From Chrysoperla carnea (Eukaryota > Arthropoda > Insecta > Neuroptera > Chrysopidae), in assembly GCF_905475395.1 (NCBI RefSeq), contig NC_058338.1, forward strand, positions 3,039,001 through 3,103,000: a stretch of DNA of 64,000 bases, read 5' to 3'. The number at the start of each line of letters is the position of its first letter. The first letter of the stretch is position 1. Both the position numbers and the translations under genes were made by a program. The notes beneath the pieces are model-generated. The model was not told where the DNA came from and made no database searches. It saw only the letters and a program-made list of their open reading frames with translations. Positions 44,506 through 61,652 of this stretch are shown here, piece by piece.

Positions 44506-46744
44506 TTTATTTTGTTGATTTTAGATGTCTTATGAAGATCTAATAAAAATATTGAAACATTACTAAAATAATAATTGTGATAAAATTGTTAAACACGTCC
44601 TTGTGCCCACTTTTCTGCGAATAAATTTAAATTATAAATAATAAACTATTTGTTTAACTATAAGAAGTGTATTTCAAACATATTTAACAATACTTATATC
44701 AACAGTGAAATCACATTCATACAATTGTCTACAAACACATGTCCCAGTTTTTTTTTATTACATCCCAGTGAACATTTTCAAAAATGTTTGTCATATTTAT
44801 GTCAATATTTCCTAATCTATTTATACAGAAATACTTGAAAAGTACTGAGATATCGGATCATCAATTTGTCGGACGTCGAGAGAACGTATCTATTGCACTT
44901 ACATTTGATTAAAACATTAGTTCCGACTTTTTTTTTCACGGTACTGAACACTCATTTCCGTCCATTCCCTCTAATGTGCAGTTTATCAGTTTCCATGTTT
45001 TAACGTAAAAACATTATATCATGTTCTTACGTAATGTAGCTTTGAAAAAAATGGGAAGGGGTGATTAATATTTGACACAAATATGGCATAATTTAAAAAA
45101 ATGTTCACTGGATTGATTAAAATGAAAAATAATTATGTAGAATGAAATGTTTGCTTTGTGTCTTCATAAAAAATATATATAACAAATGAAAATTAAAAAA
45201 AAAAGTCAAATCAAATCAATGATTTGGTTTATTATTTGGATAGAAGATCCACCGAAACCTAAATAACAATAAAAAAAAAAAAAAAACATAAATATTAGAT
45301 ACGTAAGTTAGCGCGCTTTTATAAAGCGATGCCATTTTAATACGCTATTTAAAAACTCTTACGAATTGGAAATATCCGTGAGCTACCTCAATATATTGAC
45401 GCGGATTGAGCTACAAATCGATAAAAATGGTATCTGTATCCAAATAATACAAAGATCATTGAGTCAAATATAAATAAGATATGATTTTTATTCTTACATA
45501 ATTAGTCGCATCAATGTATGTTTTTAGTCGGAATTCCTCAATGACATCTCCGATTTTGATGATTTTTTTTTTCAAAATGATTATTTTTGTATATTATTTA
45601 AAATCAGAAACATTTCAAAGAGGGGAAATAGCCAATGTCGCGATTGATATATCGATGCCCAGCCTGAATCGCTAATGATAGAAGTTTGAAATTTCGAGAA
45701 GATATTGATTGCATACAGTAGGTGTCACATAAGACAAATTTTTTCAAAATTCATCCCCTAAAAGAGTGAAATAGAGAAAGTTTGTATAAAAAAATATACA
45801 AACCGTCCTTTTTGAGTTCACTACTTAACCAATTTTAAAAAATTCGCACTAAAAGCTACAATATTAGATGATGAACAAAAAGGAAGTTGAGAGAATTGAA
45901 GGCTATAACGTGGATAACTGCTAGTTATTATCTACAAAAAAGGTTATTACCATTTTTAGCTTAAAGTGCACGGTTGCGGGGTTATAGGCCGTAAAGGTTT
46001 TTCTCAAAATGGCAGCAACTTCCCTCTCGAAATTTGTAAGGATTTTGTATATTTACTTTCAGTAAATAATAAACCGATTTTTAGAAAAAAATTAACTCCT
46101 GTAAATTAGTGCAAGAAAAAAAACACACACAGTTCACAAACTAATTTAAGGGACTTTTTCAAATTGCAATTACGAAAAAATGATCCATGTTCGATCAAAA
46201 TCGGTTCATTATCAAAAAAGTTTGATTATTTCCTGTACTATTATGCTTGAGGCAAAGAGGATAGGATAGAGGAGAAACAGCCCATACCGCCTCTACCGAG
46301 TAAGGCTTTTAAACTTAATAGATATTAGTCGCCCCCGCAAAGTAGTCAAACTTAATAGTCATACCCGCAAAAGCCGACAAACTTAATAGTTGATCGCTAC
46401 AGACTCCAGATGTCACTTAAAATTATATTCCTGCTTCTTCTCTACCCTATACTCTTTGGTTTGAGGAACGAAAATTGAACGATAAATATATTACAAAAAT
46501 AAATTTGGGACTTTTTCTTTTTTTAAATGCACACACATGAGCCAATGTATTAATGTAACTTAATTCTATTTGTTTACTGATTTATCAATATCAAAATTAA
46601 CATTGCCAGATTTATTATTTAATATTTCACTTCATTTGCTTGTTTTGTTTTTGTTGTTGATGAGAGGGGTTTATTTTTTATCTACGTACCCTTATTTATT
46701 TATTATTATTTATTATGAACACATTTCAATTTACAAAAAAAAGA
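44506..46744. other. Intergenic region downstream of STT3B
   Basis: Non-coding, 2.2 kb. Positions 45525-45845 are half of the foldback family of 42030 (GATTCCTCAATGACATCTC-like to TTTGAGTTCACTACTTAACC). Positions 46235-46440 hold a GC-richer patch with repeats of AAACTTAATAG. No reading frame resembles a known protein. Confidence 0.45.
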
Positions 46745-49700
46745 CTAGGATGATTGTTGTTTAGAATTTCTTTTACCTTTTACTACAATTGGTTTAAATT
46801 TTAATGTACCTTTTTTGCGCCTAGAATTCTAAATAAACAAAAGAAAAAAAAAATTATATTAATTTTTGGAAAAAACGTTTCATTTATCTCATCCCATCGG
46901 GAGGGAGGCTGTGATCAATTTTAATACGTCATAAAGAATAATGATTTTATCTAAAAACATGTCTCAAATATTTATGATATTTGAATGTTGGGAGTTTGTA
47001 GACTGTGGGGGGGGGGGGGGGGCCCCACAGGTTTTTACTTCGTGAATGGCTTCTTTATGACGAGTCTACCAAACTTTCCTCTATGATTTTTTTCGAACAA
47101 GTTGTAAGATTTATAAATCGGAATCCAAGAACAGTCAGTGAGTCTTTATAAAAAAACTGTGCGACTGTATTGTTTAAAGCTTACTTAAAGAAGTCAAAAA
47201 CAAAAATTTTTGCGATCTTGGCCAGGGGTAAGATCTTGCTCACCCCTTCTAGGCGGAAGAAAAATTTATGCTGAAAATGAAAAATAGACCTTTTTCATGA
47301 AAAGTCGAGTAGAGCCTTAGAGCATTTTTAACAATAAAAACACACCGATTTCTAGAAGTCTACATATACATTTTCCAAGATAAAATCATTATTTTATACA
47401 GTGAAACTTGACTAGTTATGTCGTATAAAATTCGTCACGGGCCCTCAAATCATTCTTTATTTTTTGTTGGAAAAACTTATAAACTTACTTTTTTTGATAT
47501 AAAATTATGACTTAGTTTTACAGTTCGTTTTGTTGGAGGAATACTTGGACGATTGAATTCATGGGGTTTTTTTACTCTGAAACAAAAATTTATATAAAAA
47601 TTATATTTAATGCTCCGCTTGGCATTTTACGTCCAGAGTTCACTGAATTTTGTAAAAAAAATAAAAATAAAATAAAATTAATTTTCTAGTAGAAATACTA
47701 ACCTGTATATCCGAACCAACCAATGTTCCGTTGTATACGCTTCTTCTAGATACGTTAAATCGAAATTTTTATTACCAATGACAGAACTTCTTGTACGATC
47801 GTATCCTGGTGGTGATGAACCTTGATCTAATTTTAATTCACCAAATCGATAATAACTTAATTTATACATTAATGAATTTAATAAAGTTGGTGCACCTTTG
47901 GAATCTACACGGAATTCACCATGTTCTGTAAAGTAATCAACTTCCTGAAAATAAAAAAGAATTTAGAGAATTTAGAGAATTTATGGATTATTCTTGTTAT
48001 TTTGAAGAGAGTAGAAAGGATTTTTAGGAATGAAAAAGTGAAATGAACTTACCCGAATATCTTTTGGATGTTCACCCTCAGCAATACGAACCATCCATAA
48101 AAATTTATTAATATCATCACCAGAATAGCCAATCACCCCACCAAATATGACTAAAACATAATCAACATCCAAGGATGTCATTATTGTATACGCAGCACTT
48201 TCATTTGATGACATTGCTTTGCCCACCAAAGCAATATGACTATTATTCCATGTATTATTGTCAACTAGCGTTGTTCGATTCGCCATACCAGCTATTTGAT
48301 AACCATAATCCCACCAACTCATCACACGAGCATCATCCGCTGTATTATGTGACAGCCAATAATATGCTTCACGGAAATCATCCAATATGTATCGTGTACC
48401 ATCTGGACCGTATGATGCTAACACCACACTTGGACTTGAGTATGCATTACTAGTGACCCAGGTACAATGTACGGCGAACATCATTAATAACATAAGAATG
48501 GCTATTACTACAACGCTTCGTAAATTCATTCCAAGTCCGTCACCTTCTTTTTGTTGTTCATGTTTCATTTTTCTTAATTTTCCTGCCTGTAAAAGAAAAG
48601 AAAATAATTAAAATTGTGCAGACCTTACATAGTCTAAAATTAAAAAGAATATCGTGGTAAAAAACACTAAGGTTTACAAAGTGGCTAAAAACACTAAGGA
48701 TTACAAAACTATGCCTTTAAGCATCCGAATGTAAATTTTCGAATGTGTGTTTCGTTTAATTTGACCTTGAATGGGAGTACAACATACCTTGTCATATAAA
48801 TTCCTATTATTTGAATTTGACGTATCTTCTTCTTTATCACTGCCATCTTCATTCGATGGTAAATCTTCATCTTTTAAGAATAGTTCAAGAAGTACTGAAA
48901 ATGCAACACCACTTAACATACACACAACCGGTGTAAGTGTTAACATCAATCGAACCATGACACCAGCAAAGTAAACGGCACTTATCGCATACAAAACAAC
49001 TGTCAAAAAATAATAATTCATTTCAAGTTCTTTTCTTTTTTTTTGGGTAAATTTTTATAGTTAATATTTACCGAAAACTCGTTCATCGTTAATGTTCTTA
49101 ATGACATACCACAATCCAGCTGGGAAAGTGGTAACAAGAATATGTAAATCAAAGAAGAATGAAAACCAAGTTGTTGGTTGATGCTCTGACACAGATGCGA
49201 TAATTGGTATATGAATTTTAGCATACCCTGTATCCCATAATGAATAAAACCTGGAAAAAATGTATTTATTTCAGTTAAAATTAGCTTAGGGTGGCTGCCC
49301 TGGGATGAGACACACTTCTAGAGCAAAGTATCCGTTGTGATACCAAAAGAGGGTTGTCCCGTTCCAGGCCACTACATTTGAAGCTATTTAAGAACAACAG
49401 GAGGGTTTGGACGATAACAGAATCAATTAAGTTCGAAGAGGTCATCAAAGAAAGGATGGCTCAAGTGAATCCATCTCCACATGGCAATATGGTCTAAGAG
49501 ACAAAGAGACAGAATCGAATTTTGGTCGTGATCTGTAGTCTTTCTAATGTAGTTGTTATTACGTAAAGGGGGTGTGGGGAGAATCATTTTCGGTAATGAT
49601 AGACAAAACCACGCCCATTATGTCTGCCCCTTTTCCCCAAGAAGTGAAAATTGAAGTGGACAAATGACTAAGTCTTGCTTAAGCAATAAAAAAAATTATA

Positions 49701-52700
49701 TTTTTGGTTTTAATACAGGGTGAAGCAGTGAAAACCACGCTTTGGTTCTCATCCCATTCCTGTCTAATTAATATCTTTACTGAGAACTTGTTCCTTAAGT
49801 TAGGAGAGGATAGAACTAAGGAGTGTTAAATAAATTTTAAATAATAAACTTACCGCCCACTCCATGGAGCAATAACTCCAGCATATGTTAATGCAACAAC
49901 TGTTAAAAATACAACTCCAGCAGCTGATAAAAGACCAACTGTGAACAGGTACTTAAACTCTGATTTTGATAATATTGATTGCAGATATTTTAGTATTCCT
50001 ACAGCTATCAGCAATGCAAACACACCTGAGGCTGCCATATGTTCACTTGTACGTATCGGTTGGAAACCAACAAATGGTATTTGCATTGAAAATAAGAGTC
50101 CCAAAATATAAAATGTTGTATAACTTGTAAACAATCGGGGTGAATAACGACCCATTAAAAGTAACACAAACACATGTAATGGAATTAAATTTATTATGAA
50201 TACATAACCTCCCCATGCAGATACCTGAAACGAAAAACAAATTTATAAAACATACTCCCCAATATGCGAGGAGCAATAAAGATGAAATCTCTAAATTTTG
50301 ATCTATAAACGGGCAGTTTTTGAAGTACCTTTTTAAAATGTTTTTAAAGTCGACTAAATTTGCTACAATATGAGACTAGAATCATCTCTGTAGACCCGAT
50401 ACTTTCCGAGATAAATCCTTTCAAAATTTTTCATTATTTCTAACTTTGAAATTCTTTGCTTCATTACTTTCAAACGACAAGGTTACTGTATTAAACTTTT
50501 AAAAAAAATGTAAAAGATACTTACCATATAAAAATATGACAAAGCAGTCATTGTGGCCCAAAAAATAGATCCAGTCTTAACAGATTTTACCCATAGGTAA
50601 TAAGTAAATTGTAATGCAAATATTGCAATTCCTTCATTATCATAACTGCCAGCTACCGAACGACTAATATATCCAGGCACAATGGCTATAAAACATGCCG
50701 CAAATAAACCAGCACCCGATGACCATAATTCTTTTGTTAATAAATATGTGGATATTGCTGTTAATCCACTGTACATTCAAAAAAAATCAAACATTTGTTT
50801 AAAAAAATGATTTTTAACTTTAAATAGAAATCTACAAAAGTCACTTTAATTTTTAAATATTGATAACTCAGTAAATTGAATTTAAACTACAAGGCTAACT
50901 GGGCAGTAACTTCGGAGTCCATCATATTTGGGGACGAAGATATATAAGAATTAACATGAAAAGAGTTTTGAAATAGGTCTCATTCTTAATAGGGTATTAT
51001 CGTTAGTCAAAAATAAATAATGAAATTTGAAAAATGTTAAAATTTATGTAAAAATATACATAAATATTCTGATTTCGAGTCATAAAAGCACATTTTTCTT
51101 TTAAAATATTAAAATTAAAAATCGTAATTTTTAAACTGTATATCACGTGACCTAAAACGCGGGTAAGACCTGCTGTGATGTCATAGCGGTATGAATCATA
51201 GACCATCAATTATGTTGGCCCAGCTGTCTACACTGGGTATATATTATACCCAGTGTAGACAGCTGGGTATAATATATACATAGATAATAAGTATTTATAT
51301 TTATTATAATCAGATGTCTATGAATAGATCTGTCAAACTTATTTGTGTTATTTCGTATAATGATACCCATATTACGTCATCAAATTGGATGCCCACGTTT
51401 TTGACAATTTAAAAAAGGTTTAAAATTTAAGTTTTTGGCAAGAAAGCGTCTGTATTTTTCCGAAATAAATTTTTGGTGGTTTTTTATTAGCAAAAATAAC
51501 ATTTTGAGGTACTTTTTCAAAAATAGTGGAATACCCTATTACAGTAGACCCGCGGTTAATTACAACAGACCCGCGCAATATCTTTAAAAATTTTTTTTTA
51601 AATACTAGAATACTTCGCATCTTAAGTGGGAAAATCAAGGTGGCAGTATTCTATAGTCTGACAAATTCGATAATTCGACACCACGGTTCCACTTTATATG
51701 CTTTTTATAGTGATTATCTACGATTAAATAATTAGCTATGTATATTTGAATATATTACAGTGAAACCTGATTAAGTGAGACATCAAGGGACCTGCAAATT
51801 TGTCTCACTTACCCAGTGTCTCGATATCCAAGTATAAATAAATATCTATCTCATTTACAGAGGGTCCCAATAACAAGAGATCAGAAAACAGGTTATTTCA
51901 GTTATAGAGATGCGAAAAAAATGTAGCATTCTATAGGTGAACCAATTTTTAAAATCGGTTAAGTAAGGAATTCAAAAAAGACGGTTTGTATATATTTTCA
52001 TACAAACTTTCATCCCCTATAAAATCAATATCCTGTCGAAATTTCAAACATCTATCAAAAGCGATTTAGACAAGGCATCGATATATCAATCGGGACGTTG
52101 CCTTTTCCCCCCTCCAGATTATTTCCCCAATCTGAAATGTTTCTGATTTTAAATAATATACAAAAAGAATCATTTAAAAACAAAAAAATCATCAAAATCG
52201 AAGCAGTTATTGGGAATTCCCTAAGAATGGCTATTTTATGTATTCTTTTATCCAACTAAAAATACATCGAACCTTTCAAAATGTTTAAAGTGACTTTTGT
52301 ACCCACCTTATAGAAAAAAAAACATATATCTCACCTGAAAATAGGTGCTAAAAACACACAAATATCTCTAATATGAACAGGAATATTTAACGAATGAAGA
52401 ATATAATGTATACTTCCAGATGTTATCATCAATCCTGGATACACAGTTCCACCAACGATACGTCCCAGTGGATACCATGCTCTCTCATCAAACCAATTAA
52501 GAAAATTATAAAATCCATGTTGTACCATATAAGCGGTGGCCCGATAATTAAACCTATATAAAAATCGTATCGATTTTATAATTTCATTGAAAAAATCGGA
52601 TCTATAATTCGAATGTAAACACAGTGTCAACAAATACATACCATGGATCGAATTCATGTATAATACTTTCAAATCTAATAACGGCGAATAAACGGGATGA

Positions 52701-52826
52701 AAAACCTGATATCCATGCTAAAAGTAATATTGTAAATATCAATAAACTACTTAAGCCTGCTTTATTATTCATGCTATATGACTTTTGCCGGCTTTGATTA
52801 GGTCTTGCATTGCCCACCATTTTCAT
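46745..52826 (-). CDS. Stt3B: Oligosaccharyltransferase catalytic subunit STT3B, 10 exons, 785 aa
   Basis: Transfers the lipid-linked oligosaccharide to Asn-X-Ser/Thr in the ER. Exons 52642-52826, 52335-52553, 50525-50768, 49854-50224, 49072-49250, 48788-48999, 48053-48586, 47703-47944, 47489-47576 and 46745-46828 join in frame. Signatures: [47 protein letters not shown], the [10 protein letters not shown] loop, the catalytic WWDYG at 561-565, and [27 protein letters not shown] and the acidic loop (about [17 protein letters not shown]) point to STT3B and not STT3A. The last two exons encode a basic tail ([17 protein letters not shown]), as in STT3B. A multi-pass membrane protein with about 13 segments is expected. 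The second codon for Met (52820) could also be the start. No damage was seen; introns carry a LINE piece and MITEs. Confidence 0.96.
46998..47022. repeat. Long G run in STT3B intron 9
   Basis: About 16 consecutive G followed by CCCC, the purest GC stretch of the window, within an otherwise AT-rich intron. Its length may be uncertain in assembly. Confidence 0.6.
49286..49495 (-). mobile_element. LINE fragment, copy 4 (in STT3B intron 4, same strand as the gene)
   Basis: The minus strand reproduces the LINE 3' end: LLLFLNSFK in the old frame, then GTGTGTCTCATCCCAGGGCA and GCCACCCTAAGC. It is more divergent than copies 1 and 2 and lacks the clean AACCT repeats. Confidence 0.7.
50990..51538. mobile_element. 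TAGGGTATT-terminated element in STT3B intron 2
   Basis: TAGGGTATT at the left end and AATACCCTA at the right end (549 bp). Full-length relative of 13720-14227 in opposite orientation. It contains an extra near-perfect palindrome at 51219-51267 (CCCAGCTGTCTACACTGGGT and complement) that the other copy lacks. Non-coding. Confidence 0.8.
51935..52258. repeat. Half copy of the 42030-type foldback in STT3B intron 2
   Basis: Matches the right arm of 42030-42706: TATATATTTTCATACAAACT, CAGATTATTTCCCCAATCTG, AATAATATACAAAAAGAATC and CTAAGAATGGCTATTTTATG. The preceding stretch at 51758-51800 resembles 34870. Confidence 0.65.
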
Positions 52827-55356
52827 GCGGCTGCCAACAATTCAAGAGTCGTAACAATTATGACACGTCGCATCAACAAAAAAAAAAAAGAAACTATAAA
52901 AAATGACACGTAGAAAATCAAATTACACTACTTAATTACGAATATCATCAATAATTAATAATAGTTATTTTTAATTATTATTTAATTTTTTTATTTTTAA
53001 TTGCAATTTTATTTTATTTTTTATTAAAATTATATTTTAATACATATTTTTAAAATAATTTCATTTTATTTATTTTTGTTATTATTTATTTCATGTTGGC
53101 ATTAATTAAGTACATTTTTCACTTCCATACACTGTATATAAGTTAGTACGGAGTATCTGTCTTTAAAAATTAAATAAGGTATTTTAAGAGATATAAAGGG
53201 GATTTTTTATATCTATTGAATAAAATTATTTGAGGAGATACAAATTATTAATTTGAAAAAAATTCCATTCAATATTTACATTTGGCAGTGTACGATCGAG
53301 AAAGTGGAATACGAGTTACATCGTAAAATCATAAAAATTTTGTTTTTGATTTGATTAAGGTAGTTGGATCACGCAAGCAAAATCTTAAGAAATCTCTAAA
53401 ACTTTTAAAATAAGTAATTAAAAGCCGTATAATGCACACGCTCCTTGAATTTGAAGACAATTTACCACGCCTAATAACATATGATAATAGGGAATATTCA
53501 TGAAATTTAAATTTGGTTCAAATATTTTTCTTCCGTAACTTTAATGACTGGACATTTCAAATAAACCATTATTTTAGTAATTAATATCTTTTTAATTACT
53601 TAAAATTAATTAATAAAAGTACAAATTCAGTGAGGGCATTTAAAAATTTATAAAACGGAAATTCAAATTTGTATACGGACGTGACATCATAGTACGGGCT
53701 TGTCAAATTTGTTGACATACTGTATGATATTAATTACTTACATTTTATATGTTATTTCATTAAATTATACTATTCTACGGCTTTTTATTAGAAAACTTAA
53801 TAATAACGAGTGTAAATTCTGTGTTGTAAATTCATTTTTTTAAAGTGTAACTTATACATGGAACTGTCACTAATTGACAGATCACGTACTTATACGTCAT
53901 CAACAGAGAGCGCCAAAAAACTGCGTTTAAATATCTCAAAATTATAATGTATTTTAAATATTTGTTTACACTTTACTTAATTACAGCATTTTTAAACAGT
54001 ATTTATATTTTTTACTTTGTTATAACGGTGTAAACAATGAATTAAAAATATAAAAAAAATACATGAATATTCCCTATTAAAAATGACATTTTTAACACAC
54101 GTAGCATGAATTACTGGAATAGAACTAAATATCAATATTTTGGTAATTAGTACCAAAAAAAAAAAAAAAAAACGATCAATAACTATTTAAAAGTTTAACG
54201 TGTGAAATAAGGTTCATACTCGCCCTCATCATAGAGGTTACAAGTTGTATGCACATAGAGGTTGTGTGGCGTACACACTTTTTTTTGTCAAGTAACTAAA
54301 TGTATATGTCAATTGTCAAATATAAAAACAAGTGATAAAATTATGTTTTGATTAAAATTATTTTATTTTAAACTTGAGTTACTTATCGCAAGGTAGATTT
54401 AGTTTTACTATATATAAAAAATTTTATTATTTTTTTAACATTGAACATTTTTTATAATCATATGCACATGCAAACCAAACCAATAGTGTTATTACACGTA
54501 ATTAATTAATGTTTTTGTATTTCATAGGAAATTAATAAAATAACATTAAAAAATTTATAGAATTTGATCTAGATTAAGATCATATAATTAAAAAAAATGT
54601 TTAAATAGTGTGTCATTATCATACTATGAATTTTGGTTCAATATTAGTATAACTTTAATTGAAAGACCGGAAAACTGGGGAAAACTTTTGGGAAAACATG
54701 CATTGATTCTCTTTCTTCTAAACTGACAGAACCTGGCTATTAACTACCTCCCCCAATTCGAAATAATAGGATAATTGAAATTGTCCCTCAAATTTAGTAT
54801 CGATTCTGGAAATGGCTTGCTTAGATAATAGTGTAAGCGTACTACTTTTTTAAAAGAAAAAGTTCGTAACAGGGCAAACTCAGAAGGGAAAGGGTCGAAA
54901 ACCTGCTTTTATTTGGTTTATAATTCTTTATTCCGTGAAAAATATGCAATCGTTATGTAATTTGGTACAATCTATTTGAATTAAAAAAAGACCGCCTTTT
55001 AAAGTCGCTCAAAAAGATTTTTTTTTAACGATAGGCAATTTCAGCGTCGGTCATTTTCTTCGTAAAGACATCAAAATTCATATAAACAAATAAAAATATA
55101 TTACTGTATGAAAAAAACTGATAAACTATACAATAATCAAATTTCATATTTATTCCCATTTTGTAATTTTTTATGCAATACAAATTACATATTTGATGTA
55201 ATATTGTGTAGAAGTTGCCTCATATACGTATGAGGTAACGCTTATGAGAACTACAACCCTCGGGAGGTTTCTTGGGGTCTTAACTACTTATCGTCAAATT
55301 TTCAAATCGATTAGAGATATAAGAAATAATTTAGAAGTCTATTTCATTATTTTCAG
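52827..55356. other. Intergenic region upstream of STT3B and of the Vti1b-like gene
   Basis: The STT3B 5' region (52827-52930) and a 2.4-kb AT-rich spacer between divergent genes. It contains the element at 53488-54076, a GAGGT-rich patch near 54230 and an A run near 54155. No further gene was seen. Confidence 0.4.
53488..54076. mobile_element. TAGGGAATATTCATG-terminated MITE-like element
   Basis: TAGGGAATATTCATG at 53488-53502 is the exact reverse complement of 54062-54076. The element is 589 bp and non-coding. The right end recurs at 31271-31392 and an internal block (TACGGCTTTTTATTAGAAAA) at 17085-17110 in reverse. The TAGGG(T/A)ATT start resembles the 13720/50990 family, so the two families may use the same transposase type. 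Confidence 0.75.
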
Positions 55357-55407
55357 ATCCGAGAAACTGTTTCTAAATTCCGTAGTAAATAAACGAAAAA
55401 CGCTACA

Positions 55408-55752
55408 ATGACTGCATTTGGTGATTATGATTGGGAGAATGAAAATCGTCGAATTGCAATGGAGGGACGTGCTGCTCTCGAACGTACATCAGAGAGTTTA
55501 GCACGTACAACACGTGTGGCCATTGAAACAGAACATATTGGTACAACTGTTGTAAATGAATTAGAAGAACAACGTGAAACATTATTACGTGCAAATGAAC
55601 GATTACATAATGCAAACGATGGTTTAGATCAAAGTAAGAATATAATGCGTCGTATGGGTCGTGAAGTATTATATAATAAATGTATTTTAATTATGATTAT
55701 ATTATTAGAGGCCATGATCTTAGGAATACTTTTATATTTAAAATTACGATAG
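55408..55752 (+). CDS. Vti1b-like Qb-SNARE lacking the N-terminal Habc domain (114 aa)
   Basis: Membrane-anchored SNARE for endosomal or late-Golgi fusion, by family. After MTAFGDYDWENENR a SNARE helix runs about residues 20-85 (ALERTSESLARTTRVAIETE, IGTTVVNELEEQRETLLRAN) with the zero-layer Gln in EEQRET. A C-terminal membrane segment follows (ILIMIILLEAMILGILLY, about 92-109) with a three-residue tail. A splice acceptor (TTTTCAG at 55350-55356) precedes the start, and the exon has an in-frame TAA at 55390, so the coding sequence begins at this ATG and an intron lies in the 5' UTR. Full-length Vti1 proteins have about 220-230 residues; this one lacks the N-terminal half. It is either a genuine short form or expressed with alternative upstream exons not seen here. 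Confidence 0.8.
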   Translation: MTAFGDYDWENENRRIAMEGRAALERTSESLARTTRVAIETEHIGTTVVNELEEQRETLLRANERLHNANDGLDQSKNIMRRMGREVLYNKCILIMIILLEAMILGILLYLKLR

Positions 55753-57534
55753 TCATTATTTTTGATTTGATAAATATATATACGTGGAAGTGGTGAACAA
55801 TACTGCAAATAACACTATGGTAGTAAAAACCAGAAATTTCCACTTAAAATTAACTGAAACTCTTCCGTTCTTGATTTCATAAAATTATTTATCTACGGCC
55901 GTGAGATAAAAAGTACTTTTCTCACTCAGTATGTGTGAGAAAAATAGTTCATTCCCGCACTAGCTTGGTAGAATCGATGGAGGACGAGTTTTGTTTCAGT
56001 TCGCGCATGTACCCAGCCGACGCCATCTTAGCTTGTTCCCGCTTCCTGATTCAAATTTTTTAAAAAACATATATAATTATGTGGTTTTTTACTTCGCTAA
56101 GGGCTCGCTTTCGACTTATAAACTAATAGCGGGCCGGTGGTGACTGGGTACCGTGCGAGGGAGATTATCGAAAGTGAGAGAATGTCCCCATCCTACTCCT
56201 ACCTGCGCAAGAGCATACCTTGTCTAATTCTACCATGATTTTAATATCCTTGTTTAAATTACTGATCGATGTCTTAATGGCAGTACTTTAACCACTTTCA
56301 TATTTCTTTTTTATATGTAAAAAAATGTATTTTTTAATATTTCTTTTATACTAATTAGACTTAAATTAATTATGTAAATATTAATTAAAATAATTGTAAA
56401 AACAATATAAATATATCTTTAATTTTTACACGATTTATTAAATATTATCTCTTTTGTTTCTTTTGCTTACACTCGGGGCTGGCCTTGGTGAGTCATACAT
56501 TTGGCGTCCTTTTAGAAATACTTATTTAATTATAACTAATAAAACTTATCAAATATTGAGAATTCCTAAATTTTATATGAAGTTAGAAGAGCGTACTAAA
56601 ATTTGCTATAAAAAAAATCCTCGTAAGCGTTTTTTGGACCTTACGATAGTCGCTTTCTAAGCAAAATTGACATTTCTGGATTTAAAATCCTGTATTGTCT
56701 GAAATAATTATCACACTAAAAATTTACCGGGATCTACTTAACAGTTTTTAAAATCTGCTAAAACCCAAATGCGCATGGAATAAAAGGCTTCAATTATTCG
56801 AAAACAAATCATGAAATTTAAAAGTAAATTCTTTTTATTAATAATCTTACAAATAACGACAACTGAACTAAAAAAAAAAACTTATTACCAAAATATTATT
56901 TAATACAATGTTTGGTCTGGGAGAATGATCAATTTTATACCTTAAACTTTTTGTCCAAAACTGAATGGTTAGGGAGCAACGAAAATTTGGTTCATCCTAA
57001 AGTTATTTGAGCTACCGGATGGACATATTCTCTACATACCTAGCCACATTGTAGTCCAGCTAACCACGAGCTAAACAAATCACCACAACTGGTGCTAAAT
57101 CAATCCAACTTAGTTATGGTTGGGGGATTTTTAGCCTTATTTTGAAAGAAATATTACAGTCTGGCTTTAGAAATATTCTATGACGTACAAAATTCATCAA
57201 AAACCCCTTAATTTATTATAAACAAAATACTTTAAAACAAAAAAAAAAGCTAATACAGAGTGTCACCTTTACAGTTTGCAATTACAAAAATTATATTAAT
57301 TTTTCACCAGATGATTATACTATTTTATAAAAATATTAATAATCTTTATTTTTTATGAAAAATAATTTTGTGTTTTGTTATCTACAATTCATGATTAATC
57401 ATTAGAAACTTTTATCCAACCGATTTATTCTTAGTGGACGAAATTCTATTACTCTGAGGTATCCCAACCTTTGCGGATACTTATGTGAGTGTCACCCTTT
57501 AAAAATAATATCTAAAAAAAAAAAATGCTAAAAA
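55753..57534. other. Intergenic region between the Vti1b-like gene and a zinc-finger gene
   Basis: Non-coding, 1.8 kb, between convergent genes. A GC-richer patch lies at 55950-56220 (GCGGGCCGGTGGTGACTGGG); its nature was not recognised. No reading frame with protein-like features was found. Confidence 0.35.

Positions 57535-61652
<4,118 letters not shown>

Noticed and set aside
48175-48453. Open frame opposite STT3B exon 7
   Set aside because: It is the antisense shadow of a highly conserved coding exon.
46745-52826. STT3A instead of STT3B
   Set aside because: The sequence [10 protein letters not shown], the acidic loop before NLYDK and the basic tail fit STT3B; STT3A lacks these.
56454-56660. 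68-codon open frame on the plus strand
   Set aside because: No domain, no initiation context and no similarity to anything in the window; random AT-rich frame.
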